NCBI RefSeq assembly: GCF_002795245.1
Contig: NZ_PGVG01000005.1
Span: 124,001 to 188,000, forward strand
Origin: Bradyrhizobium forestalis
Lineage (GTDB): Bacteria; Pseudomonadota; Alphaproteobacteria; Rhizobiales; Xanthobacteraceae
Direction of reading: 5' to 3'
Length of the DNA: 64,000 bases
Shown here: piece after piece, positions 19,549 through 26,988 of the stretch
Layout: each line of letters starts with the position of its first letter
Position numbering within the stretch: the stretch's first letter is position 1
Translations under genes and position numbers: made by a program
The notes under the pieces: generated by a model
The model's input: only the letters and a program-made list of their open reading frames with translations
Told to the model about the DNA's origin: nothing
Database searches by the model: none

Positions 19549-19667
19549 CCTTCGAGACGGCGCTTACGCGCCTCCTCTCCATGAACCACCTGTCAGACGA
19601 CGTCTGGCAGGTGGTTCATGGTTCCATGTGCAGCGCCCGCTTTCGGCGCTGGGGGCTCAGGATGAGG
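19549..19667. repeat. Long palindromic element, copy B
   Basis: Core 19574-19667 repeats 18303-18396. Here the inner stem is nearly perfect: CCATGAACCACCTGTCAGAC pairs with GTCTGGCAGGTGGTTCATGG with one T-G wobble around a three-base loop. A second small hairpin (AGCGCCCGCTTTCGGCGCT) follows. The sequence after the core continues, in inverted orientation, as the spacer found between the palindromes at 21.5 kb. Confidence 0.88.
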
Positions 19668-19712
19668 CTAATCGGCGTCAGTACCCGTTGAAACTACTGC
19701 CGCGCACTCCGC

Positions 19713-19758
19713 CCTCATCCTGAGGAGCCCGCCTCAAGCGGGCGTCTCGAAGGATGGG
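19713..19758. repeat. Short palindromic element (CCTCATCCTGAGGAGCCCGC type)
   Basis: Reads CCTCATCCTGAGGAGCCCGC, a short loop, GCGGGCGTCTCGAAGGATGG. It is the reverse complement of the element at 21481-21525 and forms a GCCCGC/GCGGGC stem. It closes the composite element begun at 19549. Confidence 0.85.
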
Positions 19759-19935
19759 CCGCAACGAAAAGCTCTCAAATGCGATAACCTGTCATGACGA
19801 CCAAACATCGAGCAGCACGTTGCACAAACTTCATGTTCGTCTGACAAAAGTTTCAGCGCCGATGATCTTGAAGTCGTCGCAGCATCACGTTGAAATGTAC
19901 CGGGAGGACCGTTCCGAAAATTGGGAACATTCCAA

Positions 19936-20097
19936 ATGCTTGCAATTTTGCTTTTGATTTCGATTTTTGCAGCCGGCTTTTGCTCTGGCTATGGTGTGCG
20001 GGCGTGGCGCTCGCGCAAGCGATCGGCACGATATCGTCTTTATGCGCCCTACACGCCGGCATCGATGGGAGCCAGGCAAAGCGAGCATCCATCGTAA
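19936..20097 (+). CDS. Tiny single-pass membrane protein
   Basis: A 53-residue protein: MLAILLLISIFAAGFCSGYG followed by a very basic VRAWRSRKRSARYRLYAPY. It has one N-terminal membrane helix with the positively charged tail predicted to face the cytoplasm. The Gly-Tyr-Gly turn then RxxRSRKRR pattern is seen in many tiny rhizobial membrane proteins. ATG 19936 and TAA 20095 give a clean frame that is shorter than usual annotation limits. No function is known. Confidence 0.55.
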   Translation: MLAILLLISIFAAGFCSGYGVRAWRSRKRSARYRLYAPYTPASMGARQSEHPS

Positions 20098-20312
20098 TGG
20101 CGGAACCGTGGGCGCGATGTTGAGCCGGAGCTGATCCTGGCTTGCTGATCTTGGCTTGCGGCCGGGTCGGATAACCATGCGCAGTTAGGTTAACATAGTG
20201 CGGTCCTTGAGAGCTTCGGAAGGGCAACCTAAAAAGGCAACCTAAAACATATTAGGTCATGGCGAGAGTTTAGCCGCCTCGATATTTTTAGCGGCTCGCA
20301 CAGGTGGCGTGA

Positions 20313-20444
20313 ATGGCGTATTTGATTGCGTTGCTGGGCGCGACTTGCGTCCTCATTTTGATCGCGTTTGTTCGTATCTTTGATCGGCGGCTCAAAGATC
20401 TTCCGGGGCCCTGGATCCTGAACGAGGGGCATTCGAATGACTGA
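20313..20444 (+). CDS. Tiny membrane protein overlapping next gene
   Basis: A 43-residue protein: MAYLIALLGATCVLILIAFV then RIFDRRLKDLPGPWILNEGH. It has one membrane helix and a charged tail. Its TGA lies eight bases inside the next gene (ATG at 20437), so the two are probably translationally coupled. The frame is too short for routine calling but has a proper start and a hydrophobic-then-basic layout. Function is unknown. Confidence 0.55.
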   Translation: MAYLIALLGATCVLILIAFVRIFDRRLKDLPGPWILNEGHSND

Positions 20445-20727
20445 TCAAAGGCACATCGCGCCCCGCAGATATTTCGTCGACGCCCAAGGGCATCGTGTTC
20501 TGATCGGCCTGTCTCCGGAAGAGACGGCGGAGTTCGAGGCGCTGGATCTTGCATCGACCGAGACAGTGCAATTCGCATCCGGGATCCACGCGCGGAAAGG
20601 AGCCGCCGCGGAGGGCGAAGTCCGATGGCTCGAGCTCTATTCCAAGCACGAAGGAGCTTGGCGGGCGTGGATCGCACAAAGCCAGGCAGGACGGGCGCAG
20701 GGTTTAGGCTTTGTTAACTATGTCTGA
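20437..20727 (+). CDS. Hypothetical cytoplasmic protein
   Basis: A 96-residue protein of no recognised family: MTDQRHIAPRRYFVDAQGHR then VLIGLSPEETAEFEALD. The segment LYSKHEGAWRAWIAQSQAGR is a conserved-looking amphipathic helix near the C-terminus. It overlaps the tiny membrane-protein gene upstream by eight bases, suggesting joint expression, and is followed 33 bases later by a coiled-coil protein gene on the same strand. Confidence 0.65.
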   Translation: MTDQRHIAPRRYFVDAQGHRVLIGLSPEETAEFEALDLASTETVQFASGIHARKGAAAEGEVRWLELYSKHEGAWRAWIAQSQAGRAQGLGFVNYV

Positions 20728-20759
20728 CCGATGGTAGCCGCCTTAATCTCGAATGTGGG

Positions 20760-21185
20760 ATGGCCCAGATGTTTCAGCTGTTCCTGAGAGCGCGCGCACA
20801 CAATCTTCTCGGCTCCCGGCGCGAGGACAAAGGCTTCAAAGCCCGCTCCGTCGAGCGTGATGCGGAGACCGACCGCGTGCGGATCGGTGCCGTCCTGGCG
20901 GCGATCGAAACAGCGTTGCAGGAGGCGGAGAGGGAGCAGGCCGGGCTCAACCGGCGTGTTGACGATGCCCTTGCGCGTGCGTCCGTCACCTTCGGTAACG
21001 GCACCGATGAATATCTCGAGCGGGAAGCGCTCGATAATTATCATCAGGATCTCTTCGCGGCCGACATCTCGAACGGCCAGCGACGGCTCAAGGAATTGGC
21101 GAGCAGCATCGCTCACTTGAAGTTCGTCAAGACCGCAATGCTGACGCGTTTTCCGGATTTCAAACCGCCGCAGCTCAACAGCTAA
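20760..21185 (+). CDS. Hypothetical helical protein
   Basis: A 141-residue, mainly helical cytoplasmic protein. It contains coiled-coil-like stretches (RIGAVLAAIETALQEAEREQ and ISNGQRRLKELASSIAHLKF), separated by a Gly/Asn turn (ASVTFGNGTDEYLEREALDN). No catalytic motif is visible. ATG 20769 is an alternative start. It is likely in one unit with the two short genes upstream. No function can be assigned. Confidence 0.65.
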   Translation: MAQMFQLFLRARAHNLLGSRREDKGFKARSVERDAETDRVRIGAVLAAIETALQEAEREQAGLNRRVDDALARASVTFGNGTDEYLEREALDNYHQDLFAADISNGQRRLKELASSIAHLKFVKTAMLTRFPDFKPPQLNS

Positions 21186-21228
21186 CGCGGAATAGTTTTA
21201 GGTCGAATCGATCGCTGCGGCTCGTTCA

Positions 21229-21250
21229 CCTCTCCCGCTTGCGGGAGAGG
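21229..21250. repeat. Short palindrome CCTCTCCCGC-TT-GCGGGAGAGG
   Basis: Perfect 10-base stem with a two-base loop. It matches the core of the element at 21378-21401 and brackets with it a segment of about 125 bases containing AGCCTCGGC-type short repeats. This is a common intergenic repeat type in Bradyrhizobium-like genomes. Confidence 0.85.
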
Positions 21251-21377
21251 CGTAGGCCGCTTTTGGGCGGCCGTCATCTCAAATGACGCCGAGGCAAAGC
21301 CTCGGCTATGGCGAAGCGCCGGGTGAGGGCTTTCTCCTCTTGGGGATTGTCCCATCGCGGAAGCACCCTCTCCCCAA

Positions 21378-21401
21378 CCCTCTCCCGCAAGCGGGAGAGG
21401 G
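21378..21401. repeat. Short palindrome CCCTCTCCCGC-AA-GCGGGAGAGGG
   Basis: Perfect 11-base stem with a two-base AA loop. It is the partner of the palindrome at 21229-21250. Confidence 0.85.
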
Positions 21402-21480
21402 AGCGCACCTCCGTCGTTGGAGCAATCAAGCCTCATCTCATCACCGTTTAGTGTCGGCAATCTTGCTGCGCGCTCTGCGG

Positions 21481-21525
21481 CCATCCTTCGAGACGCCCGC
21501 TTTAGGCGGGCTCCTCAGGATGAGG
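21481..21525. repeat. Short palindromic element, inverted relative to 19713-19758
   Basis: Reads CCATCCTTCGAGACGCCCGC, TTTAG, then GCGGGCTCCTCAGGATGAGG. It is the reverse complement of 19713-19758. The sequence after it (AGAGTGCGCGGCAGCAGTT and on through ACGCCGATTAGCC) is an inverted copy of the spacer at 19662-19712. Confidence 0.85.
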
Positions 21526-21575
21526 ACAGAGTGCGCGGCAGCAGTTCAGTTTCAACGGGCACCGACGCCGATTAG

Positions 21576-21619
21576 CCTCATCCTGAGGGACCGCGCAGCG
21601 GTCGTCTCGAGGGACGAGG
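21576..21619. repeat. Short palindromic element (ACCGC-GCAGCGGT variant)
   Basis: Reads CCTCATCCTGAGGGACCGC, then GCAGCGGTCGTCTCGAGGGA and CGAGG. It has the same outer arms as the other CCTCATCCTGAGG elements but a different inner stem (GACCGC/GCGGTC). It is the end partner of the composite element starting at 21481. Confidence 0.8.
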
Positions 21620-21770
21620 CGTGCGCGCAGGCCGCCGCCGAGAGTCAAATGCGATAGCCCTGCGGCATGCAGGGCGGACCGCCTGACAATTCGGTGCCGC
21701 TTTGCCGTTTGGCGCTTCGATCCTTTTTGATATGCTTCCCGCAAGAATCCGGATTTGAAGGAGCGAACAG

Positions 21771-22049
21771 GTGCCGGTCAAGAAATTGCGGACGTTGGTT
21801 GGATTGGCATGTGTCTTGACACTGGCCGCGCCGGCGACGGCCTCGGCCATCACCGCCGAGGTGGCGCGCGCATGCGACGCGGCGGTCGCCAAGGCCTTTC
21901 CGCCCAGACAAATCGGCAATCCCGCGGCCGGGAGCGCCAAGGGAACGGGCAAGGATCAGCGCGAATACTTCCAGAAATGTGTCGCCAACAACGGCAAGGT
22001 CGACGACATGCCGGCGGACGCGCCAAAGGACAAGAAGCCGACCAAATAG
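21771..22049 (+). CDS. Small exported protein with two cysteines
   Basis: A 92-residue protein with signal peptide VKKLRTLVGLACVLTLAAPA and a mature chain containing VARACDAAVAKAFPPRQIGN and REYFQKCVANNG. The two mature cysteines could form a disulfide. The start is GTG at 21771, supported by GAAGGAG eight bases upstream. The tail is Lys-rich (DAPKDKKPTK). No family is recognised. It converges with the long minus-strand gene that ends 17 bases later. Confidence 0.7.
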   Translation: MPVKKLRTLVGLACVLTLAAPATASAITAEVARACDAAVAKAFPPRQIGNPAAGSAKGTGKDQREYFQKCVANNGKVDDMPADAPKDKKPTK

Positions 22050-22066
22050 GAAACGGGAAGGCTGCG

Positions 22067-23251
22067 CTAGCGTCGGGGCGGCGGGCAGGGCGAGTAGAAC
22101 GCGCCGTTGGTCGCATTGATGCGTTCGACGCACTGATTGGGATCGGTGATCGTTCCAGCCACGGTGAAGTCGTAGCCCATGCCCTTGACGACGACGATGT
22201 AGCGGCCGGGCGCGAGCGTAAAGCCGTCTTGCTCCGGTTGGAGCAATAGCATTCTCGACTGGTCTTCGACCGGACCTACCTTGTAGGGGTAGGACATGCT
22301 GCGGATGACCCAGGAATCGCCGGCGCTGACCATGGCGGCCTTCCCGGTGGCATCGACGCCCATGGCCCGGGAGACTTTCGCGACCACCCGAACTTCGGTC
22401 CCGCTTGCATCGACACCCCCGTCGGGCCTGAACACGATGAATCTGACATCGCCGTCCGGCAATGTGGTCACGCTCGGCGTGTTGATGGCGGCGGAGATCG
22501 CGACGCGCCGGTCCGGGATTTTTCCAGGTACCGGCTTGAGCTCATGGAGCTGGCCCTCGCTCAAGGCATAGACGCCGAACGTCGTCGGCAATGGCATCGA
22601 GGGCTGCGCAGCTGGCGCCGGCTCCTTTGAGCTGTCAGGCGTTCGTTCCACGGTCTCGCCCACCGAGGGGGTCGGGATCGCGGTTGGCTGAGGCTCCGGA
22701 CTCTTCGGCGCACGCTCGGGCGGCGCCACCTGCGACAATGCGGTCAGTTGTGTCTTCAACCGTGGCCAATAGACGACCGCGGTACTGGCGCCCGCCATCA
22801 CCAGGAGGATGGCGGTTAGTCGAACGAGAGAATTGAAGGCGCCGCTCCGTTTGGCTTGCTCCAGCGATCTTGGCGGCGCGGCAGGATGGCGCGGCGTCTC
22901 GGTAGCCGTCGGAATGGGCGGAGGAACAGGGAGGCTGACCGGCGGAGAATTCGCCGCGGAGGCTGCGGCGGCCTCTGGCGGTGAGGATGAGGATGTTCCG
23001 CTTCGTTCAAAGGACCGCTCGACCTCCCGAATGGCGCGCTCGAGGACTTGCTGGAGCGCTCGCGCTTCCCGCGCATCGGCGTGGGTGAATTGTTCCAGAA
23101 GCTTGATGCGGGCCAGCTCGTACACGGCATCCCGCATCTGCCTGGGGTCGTCGGAGATTTCGCGGATCCGCTCCGTCAGCAGGCGGACAAGTCCGGCCTT
23201 GATCTCTTGCGCCTGCGAGGCGTTGGCTGCTGTGTCGCCGGGCTCCGTCAT
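22067..23251 (-). CDS. Membrane-anchored protein with Pro-rich linker, unknown function
   Basis: A 394-residue protein. The cytoplasmic N-terminus (about 1-95) is helical (IKAGLVRLLTERIREISDDP and LEQFTHADAREARALQQVLE). A Pro/Ala/Ser linker and one membrane helix (LTAILLVMAGASTAVVYWP, about 140-160) lead to a periplasmic part with another Pro-rich linker and a C-terminal beta-rich domain ending with FTVAGTITDPNQCVERINAT. The family is not recognised. ATG 23251 is preferred over a TTG one codon earlier. It resembles envelope proteins with a cytoplasmic regulatory head. The role is unknown. Confidence 0.75.
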   Translation of the reverse strand: MTEPGDTAANASQAQEIKAGLVRLLTERIREISDDPRQMRDAVYELARIKLLEQFTHADAREARALQQVLERAIREVERSFERSGTSSSSPPEAAAASAANSPPVSLPVPPPIPTATETPRHPAAPPRSLEQAKRSGAFNSLVRLTAILLVMAGASTAVVYWPRLKTQLTALSQVAPPERAPKSPEPQPTAIPTPSVGETVERTPDSSKEPAPAAQPSMPLPTTFGVYALSEGQLHELKPVPGKIPDRRVAISAAINTPSVTTLPDGDVRFIVFRPDGGVDASGTEVRVVAKVSRAMGVDATGKAAMVSAGDSWVIRSMSYPYKVGPVEDQSRMLLLQPEQDGFTLAPGRYIVVVKGMGYDFTVAGTITDPNQCVERINATNGAFYSPCPPPRR

Positions 23252-23433
23252 CAAGGCCGATCAACTAGCTCGGATGGTGCTGTTTCGCTAGGCTTTTTCA
23301 CCCGGATCCCTCCGGTCGCGGTGAATCGCTTTGATGATCCGAGCTGCAAGGTCCTGCGCGACCGTCTCGAAGAGCTTGCTTTTGGTCAGAAACCTGTGAC
23401 ATTTCGCCCAGCTCCTCTTTCCGGTGTTCGACC

Positions 23434-23679
23434 ATGCGCGGCATTTTGACAGCAATCATGTTCTTGGCTTTCCTGGTTCAGTCTGCTTCTGCGCAAGGGA
23501 CCAAGGATCAGGCCAACACCACCAGCTCCAGCATCGTGACCACGCCCGATAAAAAGAAACAGACGACCCAGGCTGCCTCGCGGCCCACCGCTGTCCGGAA
23601 TGTGACGGGGAGCCTTCCTGCCGGACGGGCGGCCCAAGGCGTCTGGAGGGATGGCAAGCTGATCGCGGTGCCTCGCTGA
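23434..23679 (+). CDS. Small secreted protein, QGTKD type
   Basis: An 81-residue exported protein with signal peptide MRGILTAIMFLAFLVQSASA and a mature start QGTKDQANTTSSSIVTTPD, sharing ASAQGTKD with the product of 18607-18831. The C-terminus GSLPAGRAAQGVWRDGKLIA is conserved-looking. A 20-base tandem duplication begins at its last codons (23668-23705). The gene at 23777 encodes a similar short secreted protein, so a small paralogous family is spread over this region. Function is unknown. Confidence 0.7.
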   Translation: MRGILTAIMFLAFLVQSASAQGTKDQANTTSSSIVTTPDKKKQTTQAASRPTAVRNVTGSLPAGRAAQGVWRDGKLIAVPR

Positions 23680-23705
23680 GGTCACCCGTGCCTCGCTGAG
23701 GTCAC
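23668..23705. repeat. 20-base tandem duplication at a gene end
   Basis: GTGCCTCGCTGAGGTCAC occurs at 23668-23685 and again at 23688-23705. The first copy contains the last three codons and the stop of the small secreted gene. The second lies just outside it. Confidence 0.85.
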
Positions 23706-23776
23706 GCAACGAACCGTGATACCGCCGTGAAGGAACGGTGGTCGCCTCCCTGACGTTCTCGCTCGGGAGATCTCGC

Positions 23777-24019
23777 ATGAAACGATTAGTCTTGATCACA
23801 CTCGCGCTTGTCGTGCCTGCTGCCGGCGCCTGGGCCCAGGGCGTCAATGACCCCTCGACGCCCAATCGCAATGTGATCATCGTCAACCCGTCGCAGCCTT
23901 CGCCCCCTAACGCGACGCCGAATATCCCGAGCCGGATCGAGCCGCCCGTGACGAGGGGCGGATTCGCCCGCCCCTATCACGGGAATAGAACCCGGGGCAG
24001 TGGCTCAAGCCGCCGTTAG
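23777..24019 (+). CDS. Small secreted proline-rich protein
   Basis: An 80-residue exported protein: signal peptide MKRLVLITLALVVPAAGAWA, mature start QGVNDPSTPNRNVIIVNPSQ, then Pro-rich and Arg/Gly/Ser-rich stretches. ATG 23777 has CGGGAGA upstream. The Q-G-x-x-D mature start links it to the QGTKD proteins at 18607 and 23434. The stop coincides with the first base of a long palindromic repeat. No function is known. Confidence 0.7.
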   Translation: MKRLVLITLALVVPAAGAWAQGVNDPSTPNRNVIIVNPSQPSPPNATPNIPSRIEPPVTRGGFARPYHGNRTRGSGSSRR

Positions 24020-24067
24020 AGCATGATCCGGAAAAGTGTGCAGCGGTTTTCCGAAAAGATCATGCTC
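24019..24067. repeat. GAGCATGATC...GATCATGCTC palindromic element
   Basis: GAGCATGATCCGGAAAA at the left pairs with TTTTCCGAAAAGATCATGCT at the right, with a loop around GTGTGCAGCGG. This is a known type of rhizobial intergenic repeat. It may act as terminator for the small secreted gene ending at 24019. Confidence 0.88.
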
Positions 24068-24079
24068 AAACAATCACCT

Positions 24080-24119
24080 AAAGCGCGATGGCGATTCATC
24101 CAAATCGCATCGCGCTTTA
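24080..24119. repeat. AAAGCGCGATG...CATCGCGCTTT palindrome
   Basis: AAAGCGCGATGGCGATT pairs with AAATCGCATCGCGCTTT with one bulged base. It directly follows the GAGCATGATC element and commonly accompanies it, forming a two-hairpin unit. Confidence 0.8.
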
Positions 24120-24154
24120 GTCGCGCTGAACACCCGCCAAGATCGCAGAGCGGG

Positions 24155-24532
24155 CTATTGCGGATTGACCTCGACCTCCAGGGTCGATGTCCCTGCGGCG
24201 TGCCGGTTCTTGCCCGAGATCAGCAGCGTGAACTTGTCGCTGCCGCGCGCCTCGTGTTCTGCCGAATAGCGGAAGCCGGACCCGACCACCGCCAATTGTC
24301 CCCGTGATGGCCCGCTCACGACCGAGACCTTGAAGATCTGCATGTACGACCAACGCAGGCCCTGGATGCAGTCGGCTCCAGGCGCGATCGACATCGTCCA
24401 TTTCACCGTATCGTGCGACAAGGCGAACGGCGTCCTGTCCTTGATGCAGAGGGGGCTCGCGTGCGCCGTCGGGCCAGCCATGGCGAAAGCCGCGAAGGCA
24501 ACACCTGACAGCAACACCGATCTTGCACGCAT
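24155..24532 (-). CDS. Small exported protein, unknown
   Basis: A 125-residue secreted protein: signal peptide with MRARSVLLSGVAFAAFAMA, mature chain with two cysteines (SPLCIKDRTPF and GADCIQGLRWSY), likely disulfide-linked. The C-terminal half is beta-rich: GQLAVVGSGFRYSAEHEARG then SDKFTLLISGKNRHAAGTST, recalling immunoglobulin-like or cadherin-like strands. ATG 24532 is chosen over an upstream ATG five codons earlier. It is single in its orientation. Function is not known. Confidence 0.68.
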   Translation of the reverse strand: MRARSVLLSGVAFAAFAMAGPTAHASPLCIKDRTPFALSHDTVKWTMSIAPGADCIQGLRWSYMQIFKVSVVSGPSRGQLAVVGSGFRYSAEHEARGSDKFTLLISGKNRHAAGTSTLEVEVNPQ

Positions 24533-24929
24533 TCTCGGTAACTCCACGAGCGGATGCCGAAAGTTCGCAGCAAGGACCTAACGCGGTCTTAGAACGGAGC
24601 TGTTGCCCTGAGGCCGATCATACGATTTGGATCTCAGGAAAGACCAATCATCCGGTCGGCCTTTCCCAGACCATGCCATCCTACCCCTGTTTTGCCCGAC
24701 GGAGCAAATCGAATTTCGGGAAAGGCGTAACCCATTGATTTGGCTGATGCCGGCTACTGTGCATGGGGTTGTTTTCGTATTTTGATAGGACGGCCACGCC
24801 CTCTTAAAATGTTGCAATTGGCAACCGCATCAGCTGAAGTTGCGGCGGCCTCGCTGCTGCGCGGCCCGCTTGGGAGTCATCGGAGTGCGATCCACTCGCC
24901 GCAAGTCCATATCGGATCGCTCGATATCG
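24533..24929. other. Intergenic region, nothing recognised
   Basis: About 400 bases between two divergently transcribed small exported-protein genes. No coding frame with family or codon support was seen. It probably holds promoters for both. Confidence 0.5.
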
Positions 24930-25331
24930 GTGCGCGCGCCGGTCAAGGCGGCGGTGGCCGCCGCTGTCGGATGGGTCCTCTGTGCCTGTCCGCTGTCATG
25001 TCTGGCCCAGACCGAGCCGGAGCCGTCCGTCAACGACTATCTTCCACCCAGTGAGCCGGAAATTTCGCGCGACGAATGGCGGCAGCGGATCGAGGACGCA
25101 CGGCGCCGCGCCAAGGAGGTCTCGCGCGAGCGGCGGGAGCATCCGGAGCTCTACAAGCCGATTCCGGAAGATCCGGACCTCGTCGCGACCGAACGTCTGC
25201 TTCGCGACGACAGCCTGCAGCGAGGCGACATCGTCACGACCAAGAAGGGCATGTTCGTCTACCAGGGCCGATCCGATCAGCCGCGCCGCGATCAGGATTT
25301 CGTGCCCGTGAACCCGAAATCGGTGCGCTGA
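24930..25331 (+). CDS. Exported charged helical protein
   Basis: A protein of about 133 residues from a GTG start (VRAPVKAAVAAAVGWVLCAC), giving a signal peptide ending near CLAQ, followed by TEPEPSVNDYLPPSEPEISR and a highly charged helical region (EWRQRIEDARRRAKEVSRER). The C-terminus RGDIVTTKKGMFVYQGRSDQ looks like a small beta segment. The frame extends upstream to a TTG at 24840 without signal-peptide character, so 24930 is preferred. It converges with the next gene with a one-base gap. No family is recognised. Confidence 0.62.
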   Translation: MRAPVKAAVAAAVGWVLCACPLSCLAQTEPEPSVNDYLPPSEPEISRDEWRQRIEDARRRAKEVSRERREHPELYKPIPEDPDLVATERLLRDDSLQRGDIVTTKKGMFVYQGRSDQPRRDQDFVPVNPKSVR

Positions 25332-25332
25332 G

Positions 25333-25995
25333 TCAGTACCGCCGCAAGATCTCGTTGAATTTGGGATCGGTCACTTTCGCGGTCTCGAGCAGCAGCGACT
25401 TGCCTTGCGGCGTTGCCTGCACATAGGCCGCGATCAGCAGCGGCTCGTAACGCGAGCGATGGGCCAGCGCCGCGCGGATGTCGGATTGCGCCAGCAGCTT
25501 GATTTCTTCGTCGGTTGCAGCGGCGCTCGAGGTCACGGTCTGGACGCGGGAGAAGGCAACGTCGATCGGCACCGACCCGCTCAAGTAGGACATCTTCACC
25601 GCCGGCGTGACCGCCTCGCCGGCCTGCGCCTGTAGCGTGCCGAGCGTCAGCCACAGCGCGGGTCGGATCGGTGAGACTTTCAAGGCGGCGATGACCGCGG
25701 CTTGGACCGCCTTGTTCTCGCTGGCCCGTCCGCCTGCATCGATCGACGGACGGTGAAGAATGTCAGCGGCCATCGCGGCCGCATAATTCGCCAGCAGATC
25801 GCCATCCCATGAGAAAGGTGCCAGGCCGCCGGCGGCCGCCAGCTTGGCCTTGTCGGGCGGAATCTCGCCCGAGAACAAGTCGCTGGCGCGAAAGTTCGGT
25901 CGGACGAGATCGCCATAGAATGCCAAGCCGGCGTGAAGCGCCAGCACGATTGCGGTCACGATGCCGATGACGCGAAGCAGGTTGATGCGGGTCAT
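25333..25995 (-). CDS. Membrane-anchored helical protein of polysaccharide locus (paralogue of 36980-37744)
   Basis: A 220-residue protein with one N-terminal membrane helix (INLLRVIGIVTAIVLALHAG) and a helical periplasmic part. The middle, RPALWLTLGTLQAQ...KMSYLSGSVPIDVAFSRVQT, parallels the product of 36980-37744 (SFLWLMLYSVETS...ERSYLAGPNEGWIAVRRNRV), so the two are distant paralogues. The repeated helix pairs recall TPR-like folds. ATG 25995 is preferred because it starts just before the membrane helix. It follows the phosphatase gene by 62 bases on the same strand. Its presence in two parts of the exopolysaccharide locus suggests a structural or assembly role. Confidence 0.7.
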   Translation of the reverse strand: MTRINLLRVIGIVTAIVLALHAGLAFYGDLVRPNFRASDLFSGEIPPDKAKLAAAGGLAPFSWDGDLLANYAAAMAADILHRPSIDAGGRASENKAVQAAVIAALKVSPIRPALWLTLGTLQAQAGEAVTPAVKMSYLSGSVPIDVAFSRVQTVTSSAAATDEEIKLLAQSDIRAALAHRSRYEPLLIAAYVQATPQGKSLLLETAKVTDPKFNEILRRY

Positions 25996-26057
25996 GGTGG
26001 AATTGACGAGGCCTGTGCGGGCGAGCCGACGATGGGATTGAGGTTCAGCCGGAGCCC

Positions 26058-26795
26058 TCAAATTGCCATCAGACTATCGCCTTGGATCGTCAGCAGCGTC
26101 AAGTTTCCGGTCGCATATGCACCGGTGTCGATGTTGATGCGGTTTGGGCGGATGTCGGGCGCGCTGACCGGGGTATGACCGTGAACGATGTATTTGCCGA
26201 AGCGCTCCTCGGAGGCCAGGAATTCCTCGCGGATCCAGAGCAGGTCCTCATCCTTCTGCCGATCGAGCGGGATGCCCGGCTTGACCCCGGCATGGACGAA
26301 GAAGAAGTCGCCGCAGGTGAAGGACGAGGGCAATTGCTGGAGGAAGGCCAGGTGCTCCGCCGGCAGCGCGCGTTTCAAGCCCTCGATCAGCTCGACCTGC
26401 TGCTCCGCGGACGGATTCATGGTCGGCGTGATGCCGTAGGAGACCAGCGTCAGCAGGCCGCCGTAGTGGCGCCACTCCTGCAGGCGGGCGGGGTCCTTGA
26501 GCACCTCGAGCAGGAAGACCTCGTGGTTGCCCCTCAGACAAACCGTCTCGTGCGATTTCGAGCGTTCGATCAACAGATCAAGCACGGCGCGCGAGTCCGG
26601 GCCGCGGTCGACATAGTCACCGAGGAAGACCTGAATGGCGCGTTCGGGGGCCGAGCGGGCAAGATCGACGTCGATCACGGTTAACAGCGATTGAAGCAAA
26701 TCGGCGCGGCCATGCACGTCGCCGATCGCATAGACGCGAACGCCGTCGGGAAGCCGAGGCTTGGTCTTCTTGCGAAAGCGCGAGGAAAGGCCCAT
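26058..26795 (-). CDS. Serine/threonine protein phosphatase (metallophosphoesterase)
   Basis: A 245-residue PPP-family phosphatase. Metal-binding and catalytic motifs are complete: YAIGDVHGRADLL (GDxHG), VFLGDYVDRGPDSR (GDxVDRG), VCLRGNHEVFLL (GNHE) and YIVHGHTPVS (HGHT). Such single-domain enzymes of the bacterial PrpA/lambda-phosphatase type act on Ser/Thr and sometimes Tyr phosphoproteins. It lies beside polysaccharide genes and upstream of an anchored protein on the same strand. A role opposing the Wzc-type tyrosine kinase encoded at 34723 is possible but is inference. Confidence 0.92.
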   Translation of the reverse strand: MGLSSRFRKKTKPRLPDGVRVYAIGDVHGRADLLQSLLTVIDVDLARSAPERAIQVFLGDYVDRGPDSRAVLDLLIERSKSHETVCLRGNHEVFLLEVLKDPARLQEWRHYGGLLTLVSYGITPTMNPSAEQQVELIEGLKRALPAEHLAFLQQLPSSFTCGDFFFVHAGVKPGIPLDRQKDEDLLWIREEFLASEERFGKYIVHGHTPVSAPDIRPNRINIDTGAYATGNLTLLTIQGDSLMAI

Positions 26796-26988
26796 CAGGT
26801 CGGTCGAATCGCCTTGGCGTCACGAGCGGAACTTCGTTACCGCTCTTAGCAGAACAAGTCACACATCGGTATTCTTAATTGTTTGCAACCAACGCGCCCG
26901 CATTTTGATTAAAGCATCGCGCGGCCTTTGAGCCGTATTTCAAGAGGTCTCGCGTAGCGTCCTTCCCAACAAAAACGGGGAGCGCGAC

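Larger units (their letters stand above)
19085..19935. other. Gene-poor region with composite palindromes
   Basis: About 850 bases without a convincing gene. The right half carries a composite element (19549-19758) made of two palindromes separated by a spacer of about 45 bases. Frames of 60-80 codons at 19237-19476 and 19264-19446 lack domain or codon support. Confidence 0.55.
21186..21770. other. Repeat-rich intergenic region
   Basis: About 585 bases holding four palindromic elements (21229-21250, 21378-21401, 21481-21525, 21576-21619) and no convincing gene. Frames running through the palindromes on both strands are side effects of their symmetry. Confidence 0.65.

Noticed and set aside
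18276..21619. Possible CRISPR array
   Set aside because: The repeats are few, palindromic, of different lengths and unevenly spaced, and no cas genes are present.
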